From Xestospongia muta (Eukaryota; Porifera; Demospongiae; Haplosclerida; Petrosiidae): a stretch of DNA of 64,000 nucleotides. Positions 48,279-63,400 of this stretch are shown piece by piece (within the stretch, counting starts at the first letter, position 1; each line of letters opens with the position of its first letter). The notes beneath the pieces are model-generated. The model was not told the origin of the DNA. It was given only the letters and a program-made list of their open reading frames with translations, and did not search any database. The stretch is taken from the NCBI GenBank assembly GCA_963693285.1, contig OY848931.1, positions 3,638,079 through 3,702,078 of the forward strand, written 5' to 3'. Made by a program: the position numbers and the translations under genes.

Positions 48279-49154
48279 CTAATTTTCTTTGATATGTCCA
48301 CTTCCAGCTCTTGCTGACGCTTCATTATTATTGTTACCAACTTTTGAGCTGTGTCGATGAAGTTCAGGATGATTAAAGTCAACAGGATCAAAGAGTTGGT
48401 TGGTCTTTTTATATGTCCAATATGGAGTCAATACAAAAAACTGGAGAGACAGCTGGGTATAGAGACATATGAAAAGTGGCAGAGGCATCTCATTCCACAC
48501 AATATCCCATTGCCAGTATGTCATGTAGAAAAAATAACCTTCTACTATTGTACGACAATGGAATATATGGACTAAAATGAACTGGTTGGTCTTCCAGATG
48601 ATGGAGCTGGCCATTTTGGCTTTGAGGAGCATCCAGCAAAGACAAGTGAAGGGTGTGGACATTTCTAGAAGGATACCCATCAGAGCAAAAAAGTGTATTT
48701 TGTTGTAATACATTGTTATGGAATAGCCAATTAAACTGAGTGTGTGGTGGGCAAAAAGAGCTGGATCGAAAGTACGAAATATGAGATTAGAAGAATATAA
48801 GAAAAAACACTCAAAGATGAAGAACCCAACACAATAGTATACTGCAATATGCGAAGTTTTTGTTACTGAGTGAACAACATTTTCTTTTAATACTTCATCT
48901 ACTGCAAGATACCACAATCCAACAAGAGTACATGTCACTCCAAAGACACCTCTTACAAATGCTAAACACCAAAAGACTTTCTCTTTAGTACGCAGTCCTT
49001 TGAATGTAGCAAACGAGAAGGAGAGAAAGTATGACAAGAAGAAAATAGCAGTGAAAGATATGAAGGTTATTATCAAACTATATATCCTCACTTCACTACT
49101 GGTGACATCAATACTGGATAGTGGAGGATAGAGAAAGACAAGTGGATCCTTCAT
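48279..49154 (-). CDS. CLN8: CLN8-like TLC-domain protein, copy b
   Basis: Tandem paralogue of copy a, same strand, same length (291 residues) and also intronless. The proteins are identical over most of the first 100 residues (H10P is a visible change) and drift apart in the second half: MYYNKIHFFALMGILLEMST here versus MYYNNKAHFFAVLGLLEEMST in copy a. The C-terminal tails also differ (NEASARAGSGHIKEN). All CLN8 landmark motifs are kept, so both look functional. The frame extends upstream to 49181 without an ATG, so 49154 is the start. It is head-to-head with COMMD7, 131 bp between start codons. Confidence 0.92.
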   Translation of the reverse strand: MKDPLVFLYPPLSSIDVTSSEVRIYSLIITFISFTAIFFLSYFLSFSFATFKGLRTKEKVFWCLAFVRGVFGVTCTLVGLWYLAVDEVLKENVVHSVTKTSHIAVYYCVGFFIFECFFLYSSNLIFRTFDPALFAHHTLSLIGYSITMYYNKIHFFALMGILLEMSTPFTCLCWMLLKAKMASSIIWKTNQFILVHIFHCRTIVEGYFFYMTYWQWDIVWNEMPLPLFICLYTQLSLQFFVLTPYWTYKKTNQLFDPVDFNHPELHRHSSKVGNNNNEASARAGSGHIKEN

Positions 49155-49285
49155 CTTGAAAAAAAAGCTCGGTATCTCCAAAGAAAGAGATCAATATCAT
49201 ATATATATATAATATACTTGCTCTTTCCTTTTAAGGTCTGATGGCCTCGTGACCTTCTCTACCAGACACACCCCTTTTCTAAAAT

Positions 49286-50513
49286 ATGGCTCTTCACTTC
49301 TCTGGCGAAGTCCCAGAAGATCAGTTCTATACTGATTTTGGGAACCTCAATAAATTTCAGGATGAGGTAAGAATAAACAGATTTTAAAACAACTCTCTCT
49401 CCCTCTCACACACTCTCAGGGTTTTCAGCAACTTATGACTCTTGTATTTGAGTTTTTGGCCTCACCTCAAACAGTTAGTTCCAGCTGTGAATGCTAAATG
49501 TTATTTATTATTTTGTTCAGTCGTCGCAATTTGTTAGCAATTTAGAGAAATTTGCATCTGATAATGGAGTAGGTAGCGGAGCTTTAAAAAATCTCATTAA
49601 AACAGTTCTAATTATATCCTTTGATTTAATCAATGAACCTCATGTACCACATATGTAATGTACTAGTATAATAGTCTATAGATGTGGTCCAATGTACTAG
49701 TACGATAGTCTATAGATGTGGTCCAATGTACTAGTACGATGGTCTATAGATGTGGTCCAATGTACTAGTACAATAGTCTATAGATGTGGTCCAATGTACT
49801 AGTACAATAGTCTATAGATGTGGTCCAATGTACTAGTACAATAGTCTATAGATGTGGTCCAATGTACTAGTACAATAGTCATTGGACCACTGTTGTAGTA
49901 CATGGATAATAATAGTAATGGCCTTAACTGAACACACTTCTTCAAAGCTGCTCTTAAGAAAAATTTATCATCGACACATCTCAAGGAAGACCTTATTCAA
50001 CTAGGTGACATTACTACCTCATACCAGATATCATAATGGTTAGTTATTGTAGGTCTGTCTGAAGATAAAGGTAGTTGGGTTGCAACACAATGGAAGAATA
50101 ACTTGACAGCATTTTCAAGAATCGCTGTTGGACAATCACTAACAGTCAACCAACTAGTAGATATGGAATGGCGATTTGGAGGTATGAGTCATGTGATTGT
50201 CACATGACTACAGATTATTTTCCTCTTACAGTGACAGCTGCTGATAGCGAAATGAAGAAAGTTGGTAACACATACCTTCAGGTAACTATGGTAACAGATC
50301 TCCTTATTAATTATGACATTTTCTTAAGTTAAAGCTTGTGTTAGACAAAGGAGTAAGAACTGAAGAGGTCTTTATGGGTAAATAAATCATTAAGTTTCTT
50401 CTATAAGTGTTCTCTTTCTCTCTCATACATACACAGAGCTTACCTTACCACAGTTTTACTCATTTCTTCATGAAATGGAAAAGGCTAAAGCTGGTCTTGA
50501 ATATTTAACATAA
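49286..50513 (+). CDS. COMMD7: COMMD7: COMM-domain protein
   Basis: COMM-domain subunit of the Commander complex, which with retriever and CCC controls endosomal recycling; mammalian COMMD7 also dampens NF-kB. About seven exons. The N-terminal helical region reads QLMTLVFEFLASPQ, then FVSNLEKFASDNGVGSGALKNL and SSTHLKEDLIQLGLSEDKGSW. The C-terminal COMM domain has VNQLVDMEWRFGVTAADSEMKKVG, then LQLKLVLDKG and ELTLPQFYSFLHEMEKAKAGLEYL. These match vertebrate COMMD7 (INQLIDMEWKFGVT, LTLPQFYSFLHEMERV) far better than other COMMD paralogues. Length is close to 200 residues, as in the family. The start at 49286 (MALHFSGEVPED) is the first ATG after a short leader. Confidence 0.94.
49655..49885. 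repeat. 34-bp tandem repeat in COMMD7 intron
   Basis: About 6.5 copies of a 34-bp unit containing AGTCTATAGATGTGGTCC and AATGTACTAGTACAAT. Copies differ by single bases (ACGAT/ACAAT). Confidence 0.93.
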
Positions 50514-50632
50514 TTGTTGTGTATGATATATTATTAGTAGCAGTAAGTTGCAAATTAATAGAATGTAGTATAAAATTATATTATATATTCTGCGTGTCTA
50601 CCTGAAAATGATGAACCCACGGTTATATCCTG

Positions 50633-52748
50633 CTACTCTTTTTTTTCTACTTTATCAGTGGGTCTGGTTATCTTAGACAAGACTAGATTGCCTATTGAGT
50701 TAAAAACTCCTGCAAACAGTGCTGTACCAGTAAATACTAGAGCAGTCCCAATCCAGTGTTGTATAGTGAACGGATTCTGAAAGTATAGGATTGAGAACAA
50801 TAGGGAGAGAAACTTTCGTAAAGTAATGATGAGAGTGACTACTAGCGAGGGACATTCTGTTGTGAGTATGAAGACGCCTGAAATACATGCGTATCTACAG
50901 ACCATGTCAAGAAATCATACAGAGATAAATGTATTCTTACACCAATGTACCATAGTACCAGTCAACCATTGGACCCATAGCATCAATGTACTATTAGACC
51001 TATGTATCAACCATTGGACCCATAGCATCAATATACTATTAGACCTATGTATGAACTATTGGACCCATAGCATCAATGTACCATTAGACCAATAGCATCA
51101 ATATACTATTAGACCTATGTATGAACTATTGGACCCATAGCATCAATATACCATTAGACCAATAGCATCAATATACTATTAGACCTATGTATCAACTAGT
51201 GTTGTTCTAGTATAGTATTATTTATTTAGTTTAATATTAGTTCCAGTAGAATGTGTTTAGTTGAGTATACTAACAGAAAAATGCAGTAGTAATTGCTATT
51301 TTAGTTCTAGTACAAAAATACTATAACAACACTAGTATCAACCATTAGCATCAATGAACTGTTAGACTTTATATAAAGGATACTGTGTAAGACCATTCAG
51401 AATTAAATAGAACCACATTTCAGGGACACTAAACAGACCCAGATTCAGAGGGTCTGAGCAAGGCAAAAAAGCTAGACACAAAGATAATTAAAGAACATTG
51501 TTACCTGATTGATTAAAGGACTTAACCCTCTTTATCAAATCTGGAGCCATTAACAAGAACAGTGGTAAAGGTATTGCATGCTGTGATAAAGAGAGAGAGT
51601 GTAACTATGTAGCTATAATGAGAACAGGATATATCAAAGTACATGTAACAGGTGTATGTATCCTTTAACACCTACTGTATAAAACATTGCCTCTCTAGGA
51701 TGTTTACCGTGTCTTTTATATGTCACCTCCTATAATGTAATATACATGTACATATACATGTAATGTAGATTGTGGTGTTGATAAACCTGATATATTCCCA
51801 GTGCAGCTGACATGAACAAAGCAATAGTAAGCATAGTAACTCCTGTAGATATATAAAGGAATGAATGGATGGATAAATGGATATATGGATAAGCCAGTAA
51901 TGGATCAACTTACCTACAACCATCCAAAACAAATCCATTAAAGCTTTATCTTCTGTTATGACTTCATCCTCCTCTTCCACTTCTACGACTAAATCATCTT
52001 TCTCCTCCTGATCTACTACTGGAATAGTCGTCCCTTTATCCTAATCAATTATTACATCATATTACATAAGAGAAAGGCTTACAACTTGATTAGCAGAAGC
52101 TAATGTAGCTAGCATTATTCCAACTGTTATCATCATAACAGCAATATATTTAGACTTAGGATATCTAAAACAGTATATATAATATATTATAGTGATTAGT
52201 ACAGCCCAGACTAACTCTTTTTTTAGATAAATAATTCCTAGTACCATATTAGCTATTAATGAGCCCTTGATAAAAAAAAACAACAATGAATGGATAGATA
52301 AAAAACATAGAAAAATAGATGTAGAACTCTTACCGATCTAAATATCATATGGAGTGGAAGAGGTATGTAAAAATTAAGTGAATAGTTGTTAAGTACATTG
52401 ACAAAGAAGAACAATACTACCATGGAACAGTAGGTCCTAAGAGAAAGGTAAATTGAAAATGACAATTTCTGTTGATAAACTGACTTGAGTGGTATCACTG
52501 GAGTTTTAGTTAAAAGTCTAGACTCGATAAAAAACCCTTCCACTGCAATCATTAAAAACTGGACGAATGTAATGATGTTGCCAGCACCTGGATCATTTCT
52601 AATACAATATTTTCAAATCAACTTCTGTTGTCGAAAGTAGTAACATTATATTTAGATCAACTAACCTAATGAGTAATTCCAAGAACACAACATTACTACA
52701 ACATCCTATAAATACTAGAAAAATTGCAAAAGGCACTTTCCAAGCCAT
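50633..52748 (-). CDS. SLC35B4: SLC35B4: UDP-xylose / UDP-GlcNAc transporter
   Basis: Golgi/ER nucleotide-sugar transporter of the SLC35B family with about ten hydrophobic helices. Landmarks: FLVFIGCCSNVVFLELLIR (vertebrate VFAGCCSNVIFLELL), MIAVEGFFIES, NYSLNFYIPLPLHMIFRS, GSLIANMVLGIIYLKKE, VPEMWFYLILNGLTQ, GVFILTTECPSLVVTLIITLRKF and SILYFQNPFTIQHWIGTALVF. It ends DKVEKKE; a lysine-rich tail is common in the family and fits ER/Golgi retrieval. The intron at 50895-51383 is of the U12 type, and its splicing gives LTQ-YACISGV as in the family. The start is the ATG at 52748 (MAWKVPF); the frame open to 52805 has no ATG. It is divergent from ANKRD16, 85 bp away. Confidence 0.95.
50935..51190. 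repeat. Tandem ACCATTGGACCCATAGCATC-type repeat
   Basis: Imperfect 20-50 bp units mixing CATTGGACCCATAGCATCAAT with TATACTATTAGACCTATGTATCAAC. They lie inside the U12 intron of SLC35B4. A MITE has inserted into one of these units. Confidence 0.88.
51197..51334. mobile_element. hAT-type MITE, 138 bp, in the SLC35B4 U12 intron
   Basis: The ends are exact inverted repeats, TAGTGTTGTT...AACAACACTA, with further imperfect pairing inward (TAGTATT/AATACTA). Flanks are an exact 8-bp direct repeat GTATCAAC (51189-51196 and 51335-51342). An 8-bp target duplication and TAGxG-type ends fit the hAT superfamily. No transposase is encoded, so the element is non-autonomous. Confidence 0.85.
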
Positions 52749-52833
52749 TTCACACAAAGCGCTATAATGAACGAGCTCCACCTCCTTTTGTATTTCGGGC
52801 AACACCCAATTTAAAAGGGGGCGGACTTTGAGG
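52749..52833. promoter_or_regulatory. 85-bp divergent promoter, SLC35B4 / ANKRD16
   Basis: Only 85 bp separate the two start codons, so both 5' UTRs and the core promoter must fit here or overlap coding sequence. AATTTAAAAGGGGGCGG near 52808-52824 combines a TTTAAA element with a GC box (GGGGGCGG). Confidence 0.6.
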
Positions 52834-55601
52834 ATGCTAGTGAGTCAGAGGGAGATGGATCACGTGACTGAATTACATCGAAAAATACAAGATGGAGTAT
52901 TACCTGATCTCTCTTATTATCAAACACTAATGGGAAAGACATCACTGTATGATGTCGTCATGGCAACCAACCGAAATGGTGACACTGCTTTTCACATTGC
53001 TGCTCGGCATGGTCATGTGATTGTCATGAGACAATTACATGAAAACTTTGGGGTGGGGCTAAATCATGTTAACTCTGATGGCAAGACTGCTTTGCACGAA
53101 GCAGTTCAGAATGGTCATGTGGAATGTGTTTGTTATCTAATGGAAACTGGTTGCCATGTCGACTGTTTGAAGAGAGCTGATTGGTCAGCTGTTGCACACA
53201 TATGTACATATACATTTGATTAAATGCAGACTATCTCATACAATGTATAGCGTGTGTAGATGTGCATACATTTAGGGGTTCATCTACAGGGAGGGGGCGA
53301 GGGGGAAGCTTCCCCCTCCCCTAAATCCCTGACTCCCCCCCCCCTAGAATATCTCAAAAACAATTCTGTTTATCATATGATAGTACATGTGTATAATATT
53401 TAAAAATAGGTTAATTACTGTGACTTTCCCACCTGCTGATCTTTTCTAGATGAAACCCTGATATTATGTGTATCATTGTCTACATGTATATGTGACCTGA
53501 TTTGCAAAAAGGGACCACTTCTGTCAAAACATTTGTGACCTGATTTGTGAAAAAAAGACTATTAAAGTATCTCAAAAAAAGTTTTTCATACAGATAGAAG
53601 AATAGTTATGTATATATAGCAACTGTATCTATACTAAACTGTTTTTAAAAATGTTTTGACAGTGTTTTTTCAACAAATCAGGTCACAAATGTTTTGACAG
53701 AAGTGATTCCTTTTTGCAAATCAGGTCACACATGTACATGTACATGTACATGTTAATAGTTTGTTGTATGCCAGCTGTTATATAGGACACCATTAATGTT
53801 GGCTTGTTCTAAGAGTGATCTGAACATAGTGACAACATTAATACATTATGGAGCCTCCTTGAAACTGACTAACAAAGATGGCTGGACCTCTTTTCACATA
53901 GCTTCAAGGTAGTATGTTATCACATATACGTATCACATAATCATGTTGCTCTTTACAGAGAAGGCAATGTGGATGTTCTTCTCCATCTGTTAAACGTTGA
54001 TCCATTTTGTTGGAACACAAGAAGCAATAATGGACGCACCCCTCTACATACAGTATTAATAACCAGTTAGTTATTAACATTAGTTATTAAGTTATGATAG
54101 GTAGCATTGCATGGAAGACTGGAAGCCATGCAACTATTTCATAAGAAGTAAGTTGGATATATTAGGGATACTTCCCAGAATGTCAATTCCCAAAATGTCA
54201 CTTCTCTAATGTCAATTTTCAAAATATCAACTCCCAAAATGCCAACTCCCATTATTATCTTAGAATTAGCTTTTAGATGATAATTTAGTGGTACTTCTAG
54301 TAATGGACCAAACAGCAATCACTATAAATTTCATTTTACCATTATGACGTTATGATCTTTGATGGTTTTTGGTGATGAAATAAGTAATTGTATAAACTAA
54401 GTTATCAGGTCAAACAGTTCAGCATAAAAGCAGCTGTTTAATGGTTTTATCATTGTGTACTTAGTTTATAATGGAATGAAACTTTATTACTACACACAAG
54501 ATGGAAGATGTAGATATTGAAGGATACAGGTGATATTTGACTATTAGAAAGAGAAGGATGGTAAAGAATTTTGGAGATGTTCCAATCGATTGTGCCCAGC
54601 TAAGACCACAACGGAGGGTGGTTCTTGGTATAACTTGACTATGATATCATCATAGGACATGTTGTTACATCATCAGTCAAGTTACACCAAGAAGTACCCA
54701 CAATGGAGGGTGACATTCTCAAAAATGTCAGAGAAGATCACAATGATGTCCCAAACTCTGCTAAAAACAAAGCAGAAAAGATGAATGCAGAAAATCAGAG
54801 AGAAAGTGAAAGTGAAAGTGTTCCATTGAATCATTTATGTAAATCCCCTAAAGGATATTATATGTTGGACTTATCCATAAATGTACTATTGTAAGATAAA
54901 CTATTGTCTTTTATAATATAACTGACTCTTAATACTTGACATAATTGGGAATTGACATTCTAAGACCTAGCTATATCTATATATATGGGTGTGGTTCAAC
55001 TGTGTAGGTGTGGTTATGATGTCAATGCTACAGATAGTTGTGGCGTATCTCCACTAATGGATGCTGTGCGTGGGAACCACTTGAATGCAACACAATTTTT
55101 ATTAAAATGTGGAGTATGTTTCTGTAATTTTTAATTTAATTAATGTTAAATTTATTATTAGGCAGATTTATATCAAGAAGATATACTAGGTCGCCAATGT
55201 ATACATCATGGTGCACAGGCTGGCTCTGTACAAGTACTGGACTACATAATTACTGAGGGTAGTGATGTGAATAAAACAGCTGGTAAAAGTGGTACTACGC
55301 CATTACATTATGCTGCTAAAGTCAGTAGACGTGCGAACATTGGAAGCTGAAGTAATAATTAAATATTGTTTGATTTCCAGGAAGGACAAGCTGATGTTAT
55401 AGTTCTTTTATTACAATTTGGTGCTGATCCAAATACTATTGACAGTCAGGGAAGAACCGGTATGTGTGTGTGTGTGACTAGTCCCAGACCTGTCCCTACT
55501 ATAATAATTATATGAGCTATATTTTAGCTTTAGATATTGCCAGAAAAGCTCGTGAAGGAGATCGAGCAGTTAAAATTCTTGTTCAACATCAAAGAAAATA
55601 A
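52834..55601 (+). CDS. ANKRD16: ANKRD16: ankyrin repeat protein
   Basis: ANKRD16 in mammals binds alanyl-tRNA synthetase and helps prevent serine mischarging. About nine ankyrin repeats are spread over several exons: GDTAFHIAARHGHVIVMRQL, GKTALHEAVQNGHVECVCYL, DCLKRADW..., NKDGWTSFHIASREGNVDVLLHL, GRTPLHT-ALHGRLEAMQLF, GVSPLMDAVRGNHLNATQFL, IHHGAQAGSVQVLDYI, TTPLHYAAKEGQADVIVLLL and RTALDIARKAREG. DCLKRADW, KDGWxSFHIASREG and LHYAAKEG are signatures shared with vertebrate ANKRD16. It ends KILVQHQRK. The start at 52834 (MLVSQREMDHV) is the first ATG. Introns hold fold-back repeats near 53500-53730 and 54605-54705. Confidence 0.93.
53491..53730. mobile_element. Fold-back MITE-like element, copy 1 (ANKRD16 intron)
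   Basis: About 240 bp with terminal inverted repeats of roughly 65 bp. The left arm begins TGTGACCTGATTTGCAAAAA and the right arm ends TTTTTGCAAATCAGGTCACA, with few mismatches. Inner arm sequence (CTTCTGTCAAAACATTTGTG) also pairs. The middle is AT-rich and non-coding. Confidence 0.85.
54605..54705. repeat. Imperfect inverted repeat in ANKRD16 intron
   Basis: Arms around TTCTTGGTATAACTTGACTA and the reverse of CAGTCAAGTTACACCAAGAA pair imperfectly over about 35 bp. No target duplication is obvious. It may be a small fold-back element. Confidence 0.65.
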
Positions 55602-55821
55602 ATAGAACCGAAGTGCTATGATTTATTTATTATAATTCTAGTCTTGATTAACAATAATCAAATAGTTTCTCCGTATAATTTGACTTATTACGGTAAAGTT
55701 AGAAGGGCGTGGTTCAAAGCGTTATAATTCGTCTTGCTGCAGTATGCAAAGTCCTATTTAACAAGAGCTAACAGAATTATTTCAAGAAGAACCACTGACA
55801 CAGGTATCCAGCTGTGCAGAC

Positions 55822-60049
<4,228 letters not shown>

Positions 60050-60425
60050 TCACAGTGTTCTTTATCAAATTCTATTCTTTTCTATCTCAGCCTCCTGACC
60101 AACCACCATTACTACATTAATAGACAAATGTGTTATGTTCATTGTTGCTCTTACTTTGGAGTAGAAAATATAATAAAAGTCCAGCTAAAAATTTTATTGC
60201 AGGTGCATATTATATTATTTTATTATTATTTTTATCTTGTTTGTTTTTTTGTATTATTTTTACTCAAAATGTATTAACGACTTATTTTGTAAATGTCAAA
60301 TATTTAATTCTATAAATTATTACAACTAATAACTTGAAAGGTATCATAGACTTATCACAATTAAAAACACACATCAAGTTTATACAAAGACATTTAAAGT
60401 CAAAAATAAGTGATTATTGGGAGCA
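60050..60425. other. Convergent intergenic region, CDK16 / calcium channel
   Basis: 376 bp of very AT-rich 3' flank. AATAAAAGTCC near 60171 is a candidate polyadenylation signal for the kinase. No gene is seen. Confidence 0.55.
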
Positions 60426-63400
60426 TTAGACTGATGTTTCTGAGGGTAACTTCAGTTCATCTGTTTCTAAGGAAACAAGAGAGCCAGTGGGTGTGGCAAA
60501 CATAGTATCTGATTCAGATATACTACTAAATCTTCGAGTGACCATTGGAGGAGAAGTAGCAGGACTGAGCCTGTGTTGAGGAGAAGGAGCAGGACTGAGC
60601 CTGTGTTGAGGGGAAGGAACAGGACTGAGCCTGTGTTGAGGAGAAGACGCAGGAGATGGAGAGGAACTTAATTGAGGTGGAGACACAGTGTCTGAATTTG
60701 ATTCCTTAATAGTTGCAAGACGTGTAAGAAATGAACGTCGTGCAACAGGTAGAACAGGAGTTGGTGACGGAGAGTGTGAAGGAGAAGATGCAAGTTGTTC
60801 CTCTGGACTAAGATGAGGTCTAACTAAATTAGGGGATGACGCAGGAGAGACATCAGGAAGTTCCAATTGATTGTTACCCTACAATATAACAATAGTAATA
60901 TTGCACCTCCTCTATTCTCCCTCATACCAAATTTATAACAGTAAGGCGTCTCTGTAACAATGTAGGTCCCATATCTGGTACACGACGAAAAACCTAAAAA
61001 AGCATAAAGTCTCAAGCCTATACTTTGAGTTCCATACTATATTGATACGGCGTTGAGGATTAGTTTCTGATAGTCTCCTTTGTTCATCTAGTTTCCATTT
61101 TCTCCAATATTGTTGTATGAGTAATGCTGCGTACTCACGTCCAGTAGTCCATTCTAAAGAATTACAAACAGTAAGGGAACCAGTCTATTATGAAATTGAT
61201 ATTTTATTTAAGCCAGTCTCCTTAAATTACCTGGTCGTTCAGGGAGGACATTGTCAAGAGTTCTTTTTGGAACACTTGGAAATAGACTTTGAAGTTTATT
61301 GCGTAATTCTGATGTGGTTATTCCTGGAATGAGAATGAGGCTGAAATAATAATGGAATGAAAATGACACCACAGACCTTGTACATCAATTGTTAAAGTAT
61401 GCCGGACAATAGCAAATAATGTGGCATTAAAGGTGACCTGCCCTTCTTCATCCAAGGGTATGTTAAGAGCCATCATTCTCTACGAATGTATCAAATAAAG
61501 TCTAGTCATTAAAAGCTCCACCTACTTTGTACGCCATTAACTGAGGACACAATCTGCCCCATCCAAGTGGTGGATTAACAGATCGCATCATTTCAATGAC
61601 ATCATTATGATGTATTTTCCCACTGCATATAATAAAATAATAAACTACAAGATAGGCAGGCTGGGACTTGCCTGGCCGTTGGATCCTTTTTTGCCCATAG
61701 AGCAGGAAATTCAGTGAGATTATGTGATCCTAAAATGGCCTTGTCACGAATGAAGTAATCGAAGTTATCAATCAAAATAGCAACAAATAAATTGAGCACC
61801 TATAAACATAAAACATTCTATTCACTTAATGTTATTTATGATATACTTACTAGAATAGAGCTGATAAAGAAGAAAGACGGATAAAAGAAATAAGTGGTAT
61901 TACTACCACATACAGTGTTATTATAGACAGAGTTGGGAGCACACAAAGCACTCACTGAACTTAACATGATTTGTTGCCAGTTTTCTCCAGTAAAACATCT
62001 ATTATGGAAATTAAAGTGGGTGGAGCATGTGGAAAGAGTTTTGGCACCTTATCATGACAAGCATTGCCTGGGGAAAATTTGCAAAGTTGTTATATTGATG
62101 AATGGCATTAGTGGCACTCTGGTCAATGGAAGCTACTTCTATCTGACCAAATAACTGAATGGAAATTATCACATGATAATCACATGAGGGTCACATGATA
62201 CTAACTTGCATTCCAGTGAGAGCATATGTATATAATAAAACTATCATTAATACACCAACCCATGGAAATATCTAATAAAAGTGGGTGTGTTTACAAAGAA
62301 ATAATAGGACCTACAAACCTCAAGTGAGCGAAGGATTGTCCAGAGAATGAGTTTAGTATTTTTTGTAATTTGTATTAGTCGCAACACTCTTAATGAACTG
62401 GCTATGTGAGAATATCTCCATAACTCATTCTGGAGGGGAAGAAAGTACAAGTCAACACTACCTCAACAGAGCCCTTACTGGTCGTGACACAGTTCTTTGT
62501 AAAATCAATTCAAGGAGAGATGCCAACACTATCAAAAACTCAAAAACTCTAGACAGACTCCGAAAATAATGCTAAAAACATTAAATAAAAGGACACATCA
62601 TATAACAACTTACAGCTGGTGTAAGTACTACTAATTTGAACAGAGCCTCCAAAGCAAAGAGTACAGTAAACCCAACATTAGTCCAATATATCGCTATGGT
62701 AACAGTTTCATTCATGTCATAATGTTGGATTGCTAAGACAATGATGTTAACAAATACAGTGATAAGGATCACTGCACGAAATATCCATGAATGAACCAGC
62801 TGGTAGAGTTTAGCATGACAAGAATACTTCGGTATATATTTCTTGTGTGGATTAGAGGTGAGAGCTACATACAGACAATTCCTCTGTAGAAAGAACAATA
62901 AGGTTACCATAGCAACAAAACACCTCTCAGAAAGTATGGTATTTATAGTCTCAAACAAATACTGAATTAATAACATCTCTTCATATGAGAATACTACACC
63001 TACAACATTGATGTGTACCTGATTACGATCTAAATTAGAGTCTTTAAATGATTTGATGCCAACATCTTGAAAGGTCACAATAACAAAACCAACAAGTAAA
63101 TTGATCAAGAAAAATGTCACGATGACCATATAAATAATGAAGTATATTAGAGAATATTGAGAAGCATTATGTCTGGGACCTTTATTAACACCTGCTGCAT
63201 CAATAGCATGATACATTATCCTAAAAAAGAGATAATGTATTCATTGATATTCACTATAGTAACGGTTATTAATTAACAATTAATAGAGTAATTATTTGTT
63301 AATTAATTAAAGGGACTTACTGCTGCCATCCTTCTTTAGTGATCATTGTATAGAGAGATAAAAAGGACCAACCGATATTATCAAAATAAAGACTCCATCG

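Larger units (their letters stand above)
50895..51383 (-). other. U12-type (minor spliceosome) intron in SLC35B4
   Basis: On the minus strand the intron starts GTATCCTTT (51383-51375), an exact U12 5' splice site. Its branch site is TTTCTTGAC (50914-50906), one base from TTCCTTRAC, with the branch A about 12 nt from the terminal TGTAG (ends 50895). Splicing restores the conserved Gln-Tyr codons. The intron also holds a tandem repeat and a MITE. Confidence 0.88.

Noticed and set aside
51653..51668. GTATCCTTTAA on the plus strand as another U12 donor
   Set aside because: It lies on the strand opposite SLC35B4 and is not at an exon edge.
54703..54894. 63-codon ATG frame in an ANKRD16 intron
   Set aside because: It lies next to an inverted repeat. 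ANKRD16 splices past it in frame, and I see no family match.
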